Part shown: one piece after another, positions 11,841 to 24,085 of the stretch
How positions within the stretch are numbered: position 1 is the first letter of the stretch
Layout of the letters: the number at the start of each line of letters is the position of its first letter
Assembly: GCF_002078875.1 (NCBI RefSeq)
Contig: NC_034438.1
Location: 64,377,276 to 64,441,275 of the forward strand
From: Numida meleagris
Taxonomy: Eukaryota > Chordata > Aves > Galliformes > Numididae
Length of the DNA: 64,000 nucleotides
Direction: 5' to 3'
Position numbers and translations under genes: made by a program
Notes under the pieces: model-generated
What the model was told of the DNA's origin: nothing
Databases searched by the model: none
Seen by the model: the letters and a program-made list of their open reading frames with translations, nothing else

Positions 11841-12718
11841 AATCATAGAGTCATAGAATTCTTAGAGTTAGAAGGGACCTTTAAATGTTATCTAGTCCAA
11901 CTCCCCTGCAATGAACAGGGACACCTACTGCTCCATCAGGTGCTCAGAGCCACCTTCAGCCTGGCCTTGAGTGTCTCCAGCGTTGGGGCATCCACCAGCT
12001 CTCTATAAAATACTTTTTCCTTACATCCATCCTAAATCTCCCCTTTTTAAGTTTGAAACCATTTCCTCTTGACCTATCACAACAGATCCTGCTAAACAGT
12101 CTGTACCCTTCTTTCTTATAGCCTTCCTGTAGATACTGAAAGGCCACTCTCAGGTCTGCTTCGAGCCTTCTCTTCTCTAGACTGAACAGCCCCAGCTCTC
12201 TCAGCCTGTCCTCATAGGAGAGGTGTTCCATCCCTTGGATCATTTTTGTGGCCCTCCTCTGGACATGCTCCAATGAGTCCACATCTCTCCTGTACTGAGG
12301 ACTCCCCATCTGGATGCAGTGTTCCAGATGATGAGGTCTCACCAGCGCAGAGCAGAGGGGCAGGATCATCTCCCTCGCCCTGCTGGCCATGCTTCTTTTG
12401 ATGCAGCCCAGGATACGGTTGGCTTTCTGGGCTGTGCGGGCACATAGCTGGTTCATGTCCAGCTTGGCATCCATCAGTACCACCAAGTCCTTTTCAGCAG
12501 CACTGTGCTCCATCCTTTCATTCCCTGGCTTATACTGATAATGGAGATTGCTGCAATCCTTGTGCAAGACCTTGCACTTTGATTTGTTGAACCTCATGAG
12601 CTTCATCTGGGCCCACCATTTGAGCCAGTCTAGGTCTCTCTGGATGGCATCCCATCTCTTGGGTGTGTTGACATGTCCTTTGGGCATCCGTGGGGCTAGA
12701 AGGGATCCACTCAAGGGT
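11841..12718 (-). mobile_element. CR1 LINE 3' portion of a 5'-inverted (twin-primed) copy
   Basis: This antisense CR1 has its tail at 11841-11860. It extends to the reverse-transcriptase thumb region, where the frame at 11956-12753 is open for 265 codons, the longest open frame in the window. It retains AIQRDLDWLKWWAQ, FNKSKCKVLHKDCSN, a KKANRILGCI-like block, ILPLCSALVRPHHLEHC and [20 protein letters not shown]. The C-terminal HWNRLP/FKARL block is also present in diverged form. The adjacent plus-strand piece (12722-13155) holds the part of ORF2 immediately upstream in the element but is inverted, which is the arrangement left by twin priming. The long open frame is inherited CR1 coding capacity, not a host gene. 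Confidence 0.93.
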
Positions 12719-12721
12719 GCT

Positions 12722-13155
12722 GAGGATTGAAGGCTTGCCAGTGTGCCTCCCATCTACAAGAAGGATCATAAGGAGGATCCAGAGAACTACAAATTTGTCA
12801 GCCTGACCTTGGTGCCAGGGAAGATTATGGAACAGATAATCTTGAGTAAGATCACACGCCACGTGCAGGACAACTGTGGAAAATCAGGCCCAGCCAGCAT
12901 GAGTCCATAAAAGGCAGGTCCTGCTTGACCAACCTGATCTCATTCTAGGACCGGGTGACCTGCCTGATGGATGAGGGAAAGGCTGTTGACATAGTCTACC
13001 TAGACTTTAGCAAAGCCTTGGATTCTATCTCCCACAGTATTCTCCTGGAGAAGCTGAAAGCCAGCAGCTTGAACATGTACACTTTTTGCTGGATAAAGAA
13101 CTGACTGAAGGGCCGCGCCCAGAGGGCTGTGGTGAAAGGAGTTAAATCCAGCTAG
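12722..13155 (+). mobile_element. CR1 LINE reverse-transcriptase segment, inverted relative to its 3' part
   Basis: The sense strand encodes the CR1 polymerase fingers and palm. It runs from PPIYKKDHKEDPENY through SLTLVPGKIMEQ, KGRSCLTNLISF, DEGKAVDIVYLDFSKALD and WIKN to GRAQRAVVKGVKSS, with a few stops. In an intact CR1 the next residues would lead to the FADD box and then to the start of the minus-strand piece on its left. Missing sequence at the switch point is only on the order of tens of codons. This fits a 5' inversion produced during insertion of the minus-strand element. Confidence 0.9.
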
Positions 13156-13530
13156 ATGCAGTACTCCAGGTGAGGTCTCATCAGTGCAGAGTAGAGAGGG
13201 AGGATCACTTCCCTTGCCCTGCTGGCCACACTTCTTTTGATGCAGCCCAGGATACAGTTGGCTTTCTGGGCTGCAAGGACATATTGCTTGCCCATGTCCA
13301 GCTTGCCATCCATCAGTACTCCCAAGTGCTTCACGGCAGGGGGGCGCTCAATCCTTTCATCTCCCACCTTGTACTGGTAGTGGAGGTTCCCTCAACCCAG
13401 GTGCACGACTTTGCACTTGGATTTGTTGAACCTCATATCATTCTCCTGGGCCCAGTGCTCAGCCTGTCTAGGTCTTCTTAATGGCAATCTGTCCCTTAGG
13501 CATGTCAACCACGCCCCACAGCTTGGGGTT
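13156..13530 (-). mobile_element. CR1 LINE internal fragment, separate antisense copy
   Basis: Read on the minus strand this covers the thumb region, from VVDMPKGQIAI to [17 protein letters not shown]. It duplicates content already present at about 12320-12690, so it is a second copy rather than part of the inverted element. Its 3' part is missing: the break falls just after the LEYCI block at the junction with the inverted piece. Confidence 0.9.
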
Positions 13531-13980
13531 TCAAGATTGCAAAAAAAACCAAAAATTCATCAATTTACATTTGCGAGACCATTTTCACTTGACATAAATA
13601 CATGACCTTCAAATTTTCAAATGGAATAGATAGAGTTGCAATCAGATATTCAACTCAAAAAATCTGATAATGTCTCTTTACCAGGCTTTCATAATCCCTA
13701 TTTTAGCAGAGAAAAATATCCCTTGCTTCACAATCACACCTTTTTCATGTCATCACTTTTTGGCAGTACACACATCTTGAACAAGGATGAAGTACAGGAA
13801 GAGTAAAATTTCATCAAAAAACTCTGATGAGCTCCTTAAGGCCCCACTGCCATCAAAACAAACTAGTGTGTTCATTTCACAAAAACAAGGTTGCATGGGT
13901 ATTTTCCTCTCTTTTTTTAAGAAAAATATTTAAATTTAAAATGTTTTGTTACTTATATATTATCAATATTGTATATTTTG
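13531..13980. other. AT-rich unique DNA
   Basis: No recognised element lies between the CR1 complex and the mariner. Confidence 0.5.
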
Positions 13981-14476
13981 CGAGGGCTGCTCCGAAAGTA
14001 ATGCCTCCAGTTTTACAATGTTGGCCCATAACATCAGAGGTGGATATTGGTGATATAGCATAGAGGTTGAACCTTCTCACCAATGTTATGTTACATTTTG
14101 TTGTGTATCTGTCAGATGGCAGCAGAGGAGTAGTCTGCCAAAATGGTGTCTGACTTGGAAGTGCGCATGAAGCAAAGGTGTGTCATTGAATTCCTCCACG
14201 CAGAAAAAACTGCACTCACTGACTAATTGTTATTGAGATCAAACAGTGAATGTGAGCACAATGAGGCAGTGAGTGGTGTGTTTCAGCAGTGGTGACAGTA
14301 TATCAGATTGTTATGAGGCAGGCTCTTGTTCATCGCTAGTGAAAATGCACAGCTAATAGTAATGATTATGTTGAAAAATAGTGTTTTGTAGCTGAGAATT
14401 TGCTCTGTCAAATAGTGTTCCTGTCTGCTGTCATTTCTATGGAAATAAATAGGAGGCATTACTTTTAAAGGAACCT
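13981..14476 (+). mobile_element. Mariner DNA transposon, internally deleted (Galluhop/Mariner1_GG type)
   Basis: The left terminal inverted repeat begins CGAGGGCTGCTCCGAAAG. The right end carries its diverged complement (AGGAGGCATTACTTTTAAAG). Inside, about 14145-14225 encodes the start of a mariner transposase, SDLEVRMKQRCVIEFLHAEK, the N-terminal DNA-binding region. The catalytic core is deleted and stops follow. At roughly 500 bp against about 1.3 kb for a full mariner, it is a non-autonomous derivative. Three more pieces of the family lie at 50829-50890, 51697-52122 and 61665-61849. Confidence 0.88.
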
Positions 14477-14481
14477 ATATA

Positions 14482-14549
14482 TATGCAGCCCAAGACAATT
14501 TCTATTCACTGAATGCAGCCCAAGCAAGCCAAAAAATTGGACACCCATG
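14482..14549 (-). mobile_element. Probable hAT (Charlie-like) element terminus
   Basis: The stretch ends in GCCAAAAAATTGGACACCCATG. Its reverse complement starts CATGGGTGTCCAA, the form of Charlie-group hAT terminal inverted repeats (CAGGGGTGTCCAA type). Two GCAGCCCAAG words lie inward. Only one terminus is visible and it directly follows the mariner, so the mariner may have inserted into it. No 8-bp duplication can be tested because the other end is not seen. Confidence 0.5.
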
Positions 14550-16642
14550 AGTTAATTCATCACTAGTGAGCATGCTAAGCTGGTGCAGTTTACAGTTAGA
14601 CTCTAGATGCCTGTTCTATTAAAAAAGAAATCTTTCATGATGGTAACTCCACCACTGTAAGAAGGTATTTCCTGATGCAGAAGGGCCCACTGGGACATAG
14701 CAGTTCTTCAGCTCTGGAAGAGTTCCTGGAGATTAATTAGAGGAGAAACATAGAAGGTAATGGGAAGCCATCCAATCTAAGAATGCAGATCCCTTCCTAT
14801 TCCAAACCGGGCATAAATTAAGGTTCTCTTCACATCGCAGTCAGAGTTCAATTACGGAGTTTTAGTCACAAGAGCTCAGCTGCAGCTCAGCGCTGTGACA
14901 GGTTTCTGGATGGTCTGAAAATGCCATTCCAAATTGCAGCTCCTTCAAGAAGAGTTAGAACATAAAGTAAAACTTCACTTTTAATCTAATGCAGCAAACA
15001 TACTGGCAAAAAGGAGGCCGAGTTTAACAAAGTAATCGTAAAGGGTATTTGAGATTTCTTTTGATTTGTTCACACATCTACTACTGTTCTGTTTTGTTGA
15101 CTTTGGAGAAGCAAAATCACCCATGCAGGGAATTAAAATACCTTGTGGAGGCACTGAGCTGTGAGAAAGACTCAAATTTTGAAGATGGTATAGCTTTTGG
15201 CCTTAATTTGTGTATAGTAGCCCATCACAAATACTTATATATGCTCTACTGCAGGAAATCAGCCACCAATTTGCCAGTAAATGCAACATATGAAGGTTAA
15301 CTCAGAGGAATTCTTTCTTTCACTACTGAAGTCATTGAAGAATCCTCTCCCATTGTCCCGTTACTTTCCACAGAGTTCTTTTTCACTATATTGTCAGTCT
15401 ATTTAGGCTGACAATTTCCTAAGGTAGACCACAATATTAATCAGGTCATTCTGGAAACTCACTGAGAAAATAATGATAAAAATCAAAATGGGTCATGTCT
15501 TTTTTTGCTGCTGCTGCACAGCTAGAAAAGAAATCTGGAAAGGCAACTAACCCCAGAAGATACTGTTTTGAAACAACATGGCAAGAGAAACCTTCAAATA
15601 GATCAGCTCACCAGCCTGTTAGGCAGACATGGGAAGGTTAGAAATAACAGCTAAGTGGGAAACTCTTGCAGCTCAACAAGAAACACGCAGGAGTACTGAA
15701 CCCAAAAGAATCATTCCACCATAATTCTGATCCAGTTTGGAAGACGAACTGGAGAAAATTATTTTTGCAACCAAGCCATGCTTCACCTGACAGTGTGTTA
15801 AAAACAACCAAAAGGCCTATCTGAAATTCACTGCCAGAATACTGTCAACATAGCAGTGTCCTTTACCTAGTCTTTTTATTGACTTCTTCTACTGCACCCA
15901 GCTTTCTACAGGCATGCAAAACCCCATATGGTAGAAAACCATCAAGTACCAACAGCAAAGTAAAGCAAAAGCAGCAGGTATGGTTACTCTAGAACAAGAG
16001 GAAAAAAAAAGGACATGGGCATGTTGGCAGGATTCTGAAAGTCAGGTGATGAAATACTGTGACATAGATTCGCCTTTAAAGCTTAAGATGCACACCGAGT
16101 TACAGTTTGTTTTCAGAGACCTGGAAATAGTTACTGTGAGCTGCCAACACGGCAACTGTACCTAGATCAAAGTCGCACCAAAAAGTGGAGGACAGCCCTC
16201 TAAAGCACAGATGTCATTCCACAGATTGACAATACTGAAGCCATTTTTGACAGGCTTCCTAGCCTGAAGCCATTTCTATAGCAGGCAATACATGGAGATA
16301 ATTGTGTTCTCTACAGAAAGACATGCACATCTCAGTAAGACGGGACATACATGCAGTGGTCCCAGAATGTGATGTATTGATATCACTTGCAGTGATTAGC
16401 TTGTTTATTCACCACTGCATTTTGGTAGAGGCAGTTTGACCAACCTCAATATTTGTGATCATCTTTATCAAACAGGTTTCATCGTTAATATGATTTAAAA
16501 GTAGTGCTTCATTAGTGAAGACAACAGAGCACTGCTTTATTTGAAGGAAAGTCTGCAATAAGTTCATTTAACTCAGTATTTGTGTTAAAAACAAGCAAAA
16601 ATATTTCAAAATTAAGGATAGGGAAGTTTTTCTCATTTGCAC
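14550..16642. other. Unique DNA, no gene seen
   Basis: Two kilobases with short open frames only and no recognised transposon. Confidence 0.5.
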
Positions 16643-17020
16643 TGCTGTGGTTTAACCCCACAGGCAGCTCAGCACCACACAGTCACTCACTCATCCTCCC
16701 CTCCCAGTGGGATGGGGAAGAGAATCAGGGGGAAAAAAAAAAATAGAACTTGTGGCTTGAGATAAAAAGCTATCTTCTAAGACAGAAAAGGTAGGGGGGA
16801 AAAAAAGAAATGACAATAGTGATGAACAACAGAATTGCTCACAACCCACCAACAAATGCCCAGGCAGTCCGTGAGCAGCATCTGCCTCCTGGCAACCTCC
16901 CCTTAATATTACAGTTCTCTCACATGTTGTCATATGTTATGGAACATTCCTTTGGTCAGTTTGCATCAGCTGTTCTGCCCCCTCTCAGCTCCTTGTGCAC
17001 CCTCAGTACCAGTGAAATAT
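16643..17020 (-). mobile_element. Truncated LTR of an avian endogenous retrovirus, antisense
   Basis: The plus strand begins TGCTGTGGTTTAACCCC, the complement of the LTR 3' end (GGTTAAACCACA...CA). It continues through the pyrimidine-rich stretch to a block whose complement reads GTGCACAAGGAGCTGAG. The same blocks occur in the same order in the sense LTRs at 50984-51536 and 52882-53415. The 5' part of the LTR is missing and no internal retroviral sequence is attached. Confidence 0.8.
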
Positions 17021-20000
17021 ACATTTATGCTTAATAGTATTTTCCCCTGAAGTTTTTTGGAGAATACTCAGCCAACTATACTACTATTGGTGCAACTGAA
17101 ACCCTTCTGAAAGGCTGATCTGATTCCTCCAGAGTATACTGGAGGAAATCTATATAAAGTAACATGGGAAGAAATTGTCACATCCTCATGGCACAGCTCA
17201 TTACCTTATCATATCTTGGCACCAACAGAGATATAGTTTAAAATTAGTATTTTCTGATGACTAAAAAATAATTCAATGCATAAAGATACAGATCTGCTCT
17301 CACTGCATGTCATTTTATTGTTATCAGTCTCTAGGGTACAGCTTCATTTACCAAAATGTGCATATAGCCCATCTAGTGAATCCCACAAGAGTTCTGAAAC
17401 CAAACACCATTCACAACAAAATTACTCAATTATTTCTTTGAGAAGATGACTGCGTTAGATAAATGTACATTGGGTTTGAAAATAATGCTGAGATGAATAC
17501 GCTGGGGAGTATCACCATTATTGGTGTGATTGTGATACTGCAAAAAACAGGCACTCTGCTGGGAGTTTTCCCATAGCATGTATGCTCTGAAGATGCATTG
17601 ACCTCTTTCCTTTTTCTGACTTAGAAATTTTTCCTCCACGTTTTCAATGTCTCCTTTCAATTTCCCTTTAATTTTCATCAGAATTCAAGAAGGAAGACAC
17701 TACAGTATGAATTACCACAGGTTTGTCCTCTTTCTTCCTTTGAGCTGTAATTACACAGAGAACAAAAGAATGACTTCATAGTGCACTGAAAAAAAAATAA
17801 AAAGCATCAGAAGAAAGCAGTTCACCACTGCAAGTCTTTAAAGTCTACCCTTTCAATGAAGTTCGGAACTAAAACAGAAAAAAAGGAATAAAGAAGTTAA
17901 CTTTGTTTCTAGGTATTACTATAAATAGAAGTTCTGGTCTGGAAAAGGAGCCTGCTGAAAACAGAGATTTATAACGTGCTTTTATGTTTTAAATTAATAA
18001 GTTCTTGTTATATATTACCTGTAATCCAACTTTGAGCCTTTGGCATAAAACAGCAATCTGGCAGATGACTGGATAAATGGAATAGCAGAACTGCTGGAAT
18101 AATCAAGATTTTTTCCTTAGTTCATTGATCAAATACATTTTTTAAAATAAACTCACTGATAAAACAAAAAAAGCTTTTTGTTTTCCTGGACTCTGAAGTG
18201 ATTTCTTTTGCGACTGAATTAAATATTTTGATTTTTTTTGAACATGCATCATCTTCAACATTATTTAGCTAAATTTTGTCTCAAAACAAAGCACATTTCA
18301 AGGATAGAATGATGTGCTGTTATTATAATACCTTACTGAATGTTTCAGGTTTGAATACAAAAATGTGCTTGTATAGAACGATGGATCTGAAAATTTTACC
18401 TAGTTATCCATGTCCAAGAGAATATAAAATAAATGAACATACTAACTATTTTTTAGAAGAGGACAGTTGAGCAGATATATTAAGTTTCTCTCCAGATTAT
18501 TATCATAAACATCATGTCTTTTGGGTTCTCTGATCAATTTATGTATGTAATTATTTGTGTATTTGTTTTTTATTTGTATGGGTGAGTGGGTTCCTGTTAC
18601 ATTTTGTTTTCTGAAGGGAATGCAGTGCGATGGCATCTTAAGATACTTCTTTGATTCTTTTAACTTAGCAGCCCATCAAGAAATCAACAGTAAAAGCACA
18701 GAAAAAAAAAATCACCACCCTTTATTAAATATGACAGGTTTCTATAAAGAAAGATGTGCTGTTCTATTGTATCATCACCTTTGGGTTCTTAGTGACTAAG
18801 TAGTGGAAGTTCATAAAAGGGATTTACAGGACAATTACTTACATTAAAGTCTTCAATTATTTTCACCTGTAATAGTGTCAAAGTGAAACCTCCAGATTTC
18901 ATAAAGCAATTTGACTTGTCAACATCTGTTCTAAGAATAAACAGAAGGGAAAATATAATAATAAAATAAAATAATGAAATATGTTTTCTAAACATCACAT
19001 TTTGAACAGGAGGAGTCCAGACAGAATTTAGAAGTGTTTTAAGTGTGGCTTTCTTAGATGATGGCCACACTTTTGCTTTGGGGCACACCGTAAGGCTTCC
19101 TCTGAAACAACTTCCATGTAATGTTGAGAATAACTGGTGAACACCTCCACATTTTTTTTTTTTGAATAGTCCACAGAAGATCTGACAACAAACTTGCGAT
19201 AAGAGACCTGCTGACTGTAGGCAATTCACGCTGTCTCCAGTACAAGCACTTTTATTAGAAATCATATTGTTGCCTGTAAGAATTTTTGTTCGGTGTCTGC
19301 CATGTTTCTGGTTCTATCCCTAGAGACAGGAGTTATGTAATTCTTCATACTGCAAAGTTATTAAATGGCCAAATAGAACAGGCATATCAAAGATTAATTC
19401 CACATGAGAATAGGCAAGTTTACTCAAGTTTTGCAAGACTCTGAATTAATAAAATGTCAAAGCTTTGTTTAAGCAAGAAAGAAAAAAATGAAAAGATCAT
19501 CAGAGGGACCCTGAAAGCCTGCTAATTAATTATTCTTTCCCATCTCTAATTCCTATTAATTTATTTTATTCTCAGGAGTAATCTAAACAGAGGTAATTTA
19601 AATATATGTTTGACTAGGCACTGCAGAAACCTATATATTAATCAAAGATAATATTGAAAGTGTTGTAGATTCATTCTACAGTAAAGGAATGCCACTGAGT
19701 AAAGGAATCTAGGAAACCTGGAGAAACATATTTTCTTGAACCGTAAATCTTCAAAATATTCAAGAAATGAAGAAATAAATTTTGGTTGTATACAGGACAG
19801 GTTTGGATAGTATAGCTACTTAGAGAGCACTTGCACATTTCCTGTCTTTAGCAAGATTAATAGTGCAAGGAAATCAAGGTGTGCAGCTGGGATGTAGTAT
19901 TTCCAATCACAGCTGTAGCATTTTCTGAGTCAATGAGCTAGACTCAAAGCACAGAATCCCAGACAAAAGCATAGGAATACAGGACAAGGGAAGACTTCCA

Positions 20001-22821
20001 ATATTCAGAAATGCCTGTCTTTTGAACAGGACTTTCAGGCTTCCTTTTATTCAGTAAGACTCATCTCCTACAACTTGGAAACATGAGAGAAACTTTACAA
20101 TAAATAGCGGAAATCTCTTTTTCTGAACATCATATTTTTGCTAGTAATGGTTTTGCTGATTTTTTTTTCTTGTTGATATTGTTGTTTGTTTGTTTGTCAC
20201 TATGAAATGTCTGCTTAAGGCCACTGGTAAAAAAGTCTCCTGAGTACGCAGCAACACCAAAGCTGAAAGATTCACTTGTGGTTTTTTTCTCAGCATTATT
20301 TAATTAAGATGTGGAAGAGGAAAATTTTTGGTATTATGTTACTATAAGATCAAAATGTTCTTATAATTAAAAGCTTCAGATAGATATTAAAATCATTTTC
20401 ACAAACAAATGATAATTATCCACAGAGGCACAGAGGATTTTAAAGGAAATGGCAAAATGTAAGCATCCAGATTCCAAATAAATCAGTGCTAATATTACCA
20501 GTGACACCAATGAGGACAAGATCAGGTCAAAACCAACTGCTTTTGAAAATTGCATCCTACAAAACCCTGACTGAAAGGACAACATCTTATAGAAGTGGTA
20601 CCCAGTAGCCTCCTTGGCAAAGCACTAGGTGAGTAAGACATGGACAGGAAAAGAAAAATAACTGGTGAATAGCTAAAGAAACAAAGGTTTTCACATCTTC
20701 AATGCACTACTGGAATGACCATTATGTTCACAGCCTTGAAGTGCAACTTTCCATCATTTTTCCCCATCCAGGCAACTACTTCTTGCATTACTGCAGTGGA
20801 CTGAAACACATCTGCAAAACTTCTGTCTGTCAGCTGTTTTTGTACATTCTGCAGCAAAAGCTGCACATGTACCATTCCCTCATAGGACATGTTTTGCACA
20901 GTTCTCATCACTCCTTTTGGTCAAGAGAAATTATACATGTCTAAGATTACTGCAGTTAAATTGTCATCTCTGATCCTTTTGCCCACACCCTCCCCAACAG
21001 CAACTCTGCTTTTCCCCACCTCTCAGTATTCTTTGCAGAATCACCTGTCCCATACACAAGATTAAGCCATAGCAGTGATTTACTGCACGGTTAGGAAGCC
21101 TAGCTGTTATCGACAACATCTGGGAGACTGTTAGTCTTGTTAGATTGCTCCTTACGCAACAAATTTCTTCACTTTCTTGATGGAACTGGTTGGGGATAAA
21201 TACATTATTCTTAGTGAGAAAAAAAAATGCTCTGGCTTCTATGAATAACAGTCTGATCTTCTATAAAATACTGGCTTTGTCCTCAACTTCTGGCCCACAG
21301 CAGAGCTTTTAGTTTATGAATTTGTGTATTTTGTATTGATTCTTGTCATTTTGCTTGCCAATAACTTTATCTTCTTTATTATCATCGTGACTGATGTAAC
21401 CTCTTGAAATAGATTTAGTTTATTTTTACTTTCCCTATTATTTTCTTTTTAATTTATTTGTTGTTGTGGTAGAATAAATAATAAAAATATTGAGGTATTA
21501 GATTTATTTAAATGCATACAGTGGGATTAATATTCCACAGTTTGGTAAAATCATAAAGCTGTCCACTAAACCTAACATACTTTTGCATAAAAAACAATAT
21601 ATTCACTATAAACTGGAGGATAAAAATGAACTTTCAAATAATGTACCCATGTGCCAGATGAAGGGGGAAAATAATAATGCAATGGAAGCAATAAGAATCA
21701 TTTATTACTCTTGAACATTAAACTTATAAAATGCCAAGACAAGTCATTCATGTCAGTTAACTAATCCCTCTTTCTCTCTCTCCATCTCCGTATCCTCCAG
21801 TTCTCTCAGCCTCCTCCTCAGCTTGGCTAATGAACTTAACAAAGAGTGAAGTGTGGATCTTCTGCATTTACAGAATAATATCTTAGTGTGCATAATGCAG
21901 TACAACCATAAAAATAATACAGCTAACAAGTCTGATTCCAGAGGGACAGCAATATAATTATCCATAAGTTTAAATTTATATTTATCTTAATTACCCATGT
22001 TGTCCTATATAAATAAGTCTTCAGTCATTTTAAAGGCTTTCTACTCCATCCTGTTACCTCAAGTATCAATGACCATAAACTATGCAAAATGCTTCTGCCA
22101 AGTCTGAAAGAACTGCTTAGGAAAAGCGGAGTTTTACATCTAACCACCACCCCTGTCCATGTCTAACTAGACATAGCTGATTGGACATTTTCTAAATCAT
22201 CTTTTTGTGAGGAAATTATTCCCTCTGCATACAGTGAGAGTTTTGTCTCTGGCTTCCTTAGCAGCAGATGATGAATTAATTCATTTTCTCTTACGATACA
22301 ACTCAACTAATTGCAGGGCTACTCATTCATTTACTTGGCTATAGCTCAAAACACAGGTCAACATATGGTAGTACACAGAATAATGAATTTGCTGTAAATC
22401 TGTTTTCAAATAGAGAACTATATGTACACTTTTCCTCTTCCGGAGAAACTCCTTCATCTGCACAAAAAGTCATGATTAACATCAGAAGTCACATTTTTTG
22501 TAGGCTTGCAATTGTATATCATTATGTACAATGATAGATTACAATGAGATGATGACATTTCATACATGAAAATGAAAAAATCTGAGAGCAAGGCTGGGGC
22601 ATCATATAGTGGATCCGTGACTGACAGACATATCTTTAATATAGAAGAGAAAAACCTGCCCACATGGTGGTTGAAGCACCTTTGCCATTTTCTCCAGCAG
22701 ATTTTGTACACATCTTGCACACATGAAACATTAGAAACTCATTCCCTTCATTTTGCATCTTTCTCTGTCAGTCTTGAATACTAACGGCTGAAGATATTCA
22801 CAATTCGACTGACATTTCTTT
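17021..22821. other. 5.8 kb AT-rich unique DNA, no gene or transposon recognised
   Basis: I read both strands and see no CR1 tail, LTR edge, mariner terminus or protein domain. T-runs occur near 19152-19163 and 20160-20168. The 158-residue minus-strand frame at 18789-19265 is the longest not explained by a transposon. It has no recognisable domain, and its length is within what AT-rich DNA of this size yields by chance. Confidence 0.55.
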
Positions 22822-23280
22822 GCTCTTGGAACGAGTTCAGAGGAGGGCGACTAGGATGATCAGAGGGCTGGAGCACCTCTCTTATGAGGAAGGTTGAGGG
22901 AACTGGGCTTGTTTAGTTTGGAGAAGAGAAGGCTCCAGGGAGACCTCATTGTGGCCTTCCAATACTTGAAGGGAGCACATAAACAGGAGGGGGAAAGATT
23001 GTTCGTGAGGGTGGATAGCAACAGGACAAGGGGGAATGGTTTTAAACTGAGACAGGGGAGATTTAGGTTAGATATTAGGAGGAAGTTTTTCACACAGAGG
23101 GTGGTGACGTACTGGAACAGGTTGCCCAGGGAGGTTGTGGATGCCCCATCCCTGGAAGTATTCAAGGCCAGGCTGAACGTGCCTCTGGGCAGCCTGGTCT
23201 AGTGGTTGGAGACCCTGCACTCAGCAGGGGGGTGGAAACTCAATGATCTTTGAGGTCCTTTCAACCCAGGCCATGATTCT
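22822..23280 (+). mobile_element. CR1 LINE 3' end, 460-bp sense copy
   Basis: The sense strand encodes the CR1 C terminus, recognisable as [59 protein letters not shown] and PLGSLV in a 102-codon open frame (22894-23202). A short, worn tail follows at 23270-23280. It is well preserved compared with other copies but lacks all catalytic domains. Confidence 0.94.
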
Positions 23281-23309
23281 TCCGTTACTCTCTGAATCAG
23301 GAAGTCAGG

Positions 23310-23467
23310 TGAAAATGTCAGGGGGTCTGCATGGATGAACCAGGAGTTCCTGGCCAAATGCAAGCACAAAAAGGATGCACACAGAGAGTGGAAGCAGGGG
23401 CAAGTAACCTGGGAGGAATACAGAGCATTCGGGCAAACACTCAGAAATAAGGCTAGGAAAGACAAAG
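23310..23467 (+). mobile_element. CR1 LINE ORF2 linker fragment, left half of an interrupted copy
   Basis: The sense strand encodes the region between the endonuclease and reverse transcriptase, NQEFLAKCKHKKDAHREWKQ, GQVTWEEYRAF and RNKARKDK. It stops at the tail of the antisense CR1 that begins at 23468 and resumes at about 23979, so the antisense copy has inserted into it. Confidence 0.87.
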
Positions 23468-23963
23468 TCATAGAATCATAGAATGGCCTGGGTTGAAAAT
23501 TACCTCAAAGATCATCCTGTCTCAACCCCCCTGCCAAGTGCAGGGCCGCCAACCACTAGACCAGGCTGCCCAGAGCCATGTCCAGTCTGGCCTTGAACGC
23601 CTCCAGAGACGGGGCGTCCACAACCTCCCTGGGCAACCTGTTCCAGTGCGTCACCACCCTCTGAGTGAAAAACTTCTTCCTAACATCTAACCGAATTCTC
23701 CCCTGTCTCAGCTTAAAACCATTCCCCCTTGCCCTATTGCTGTCTACCCTTACAAACAATCGACCCCCCTCCTGTTCATATGGCCCCTCAAGCACTGGAA
23801 GGCCACAATGAGGTCTCCCCGGAGCCCTCTCTTCTCCAAACCAAACAAGCCCAGTTCCCTCAACCCTTCCTCATAGGAGAGGTGCTCCAGCCCTCTGATT
23901 ATCTTGGTCGCCCTTCTCTGAACTCTTTCCAAGAGCTCCACATCCTTCTTGTGCTGGGGGCCC
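23468..23963 (-). mobile_element. CR1 LINE 3' end, antisense copy inserted into another CR1
   Basis: The tail lies at 23468-23484. The minus strand reads the CR1 C terminus in two overlapping frames (23556-23795 and 23750-23968), with [20 protein letters not shown] and [20 protein letters not shown] both intact. Conservation is high, so this is among the younger CR1 copies here. It interrupts an older sense CR1 whose halves lie on both sides. Confidence 0.94.
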
Positions 23964-23978
23964 ATCAAGAATCAAATC

Positions 23979-24047
23979 TTGAATCAAATCTTTCAAGGGA
24001 TGTCAAATACAAGAATAAGGGTTTCTAGAGGTACATAGATGATTAAA
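23979..24047 (+). mobile_element. CR1 LINE ORF2 linker fragment, right half of the interrupted copy
   Basis: The sense reading LNQIFQGMSN and then, in the next frame, GF-RYIDD matches the CR1 stretch [21 protein letters not shown]. That stretch normally follows the residues at which the left half stops. Together the two halves show nearly seamless continuity across the inserted antisense CR1. Confidence 0.78.
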
Positions 24048-24085
24048 GGAATTGTACAAATAATGTATATAATAATGTATATATA

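Noticed and set aside
11956..12753. 265-codon minus-strand open frame as a host gene
   Set aside because: It is CR1 ORF2 C-terminal sequence ([22 protein letters not shown] blocks) and runs past the element boundary at its start.
18789..19265. 158-codon minus-strand open frame as a possible exon
   Set aside because: No domain recognised, contains a lysine run encoded by a homopolymer, and the length is reachable by chance in 64 kb of AT-rich DNA read in six frames.
20699..20911. 70-codon minus-strand frame with a pseudogene-like look
   Set aside because: I could not connect it to any family and there are no flanking signs of a processed copy.
22158..22173. Short palindrome ATGTCT...AGACAT
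   Set aside because: Six-base arms are expected by chance at this length.
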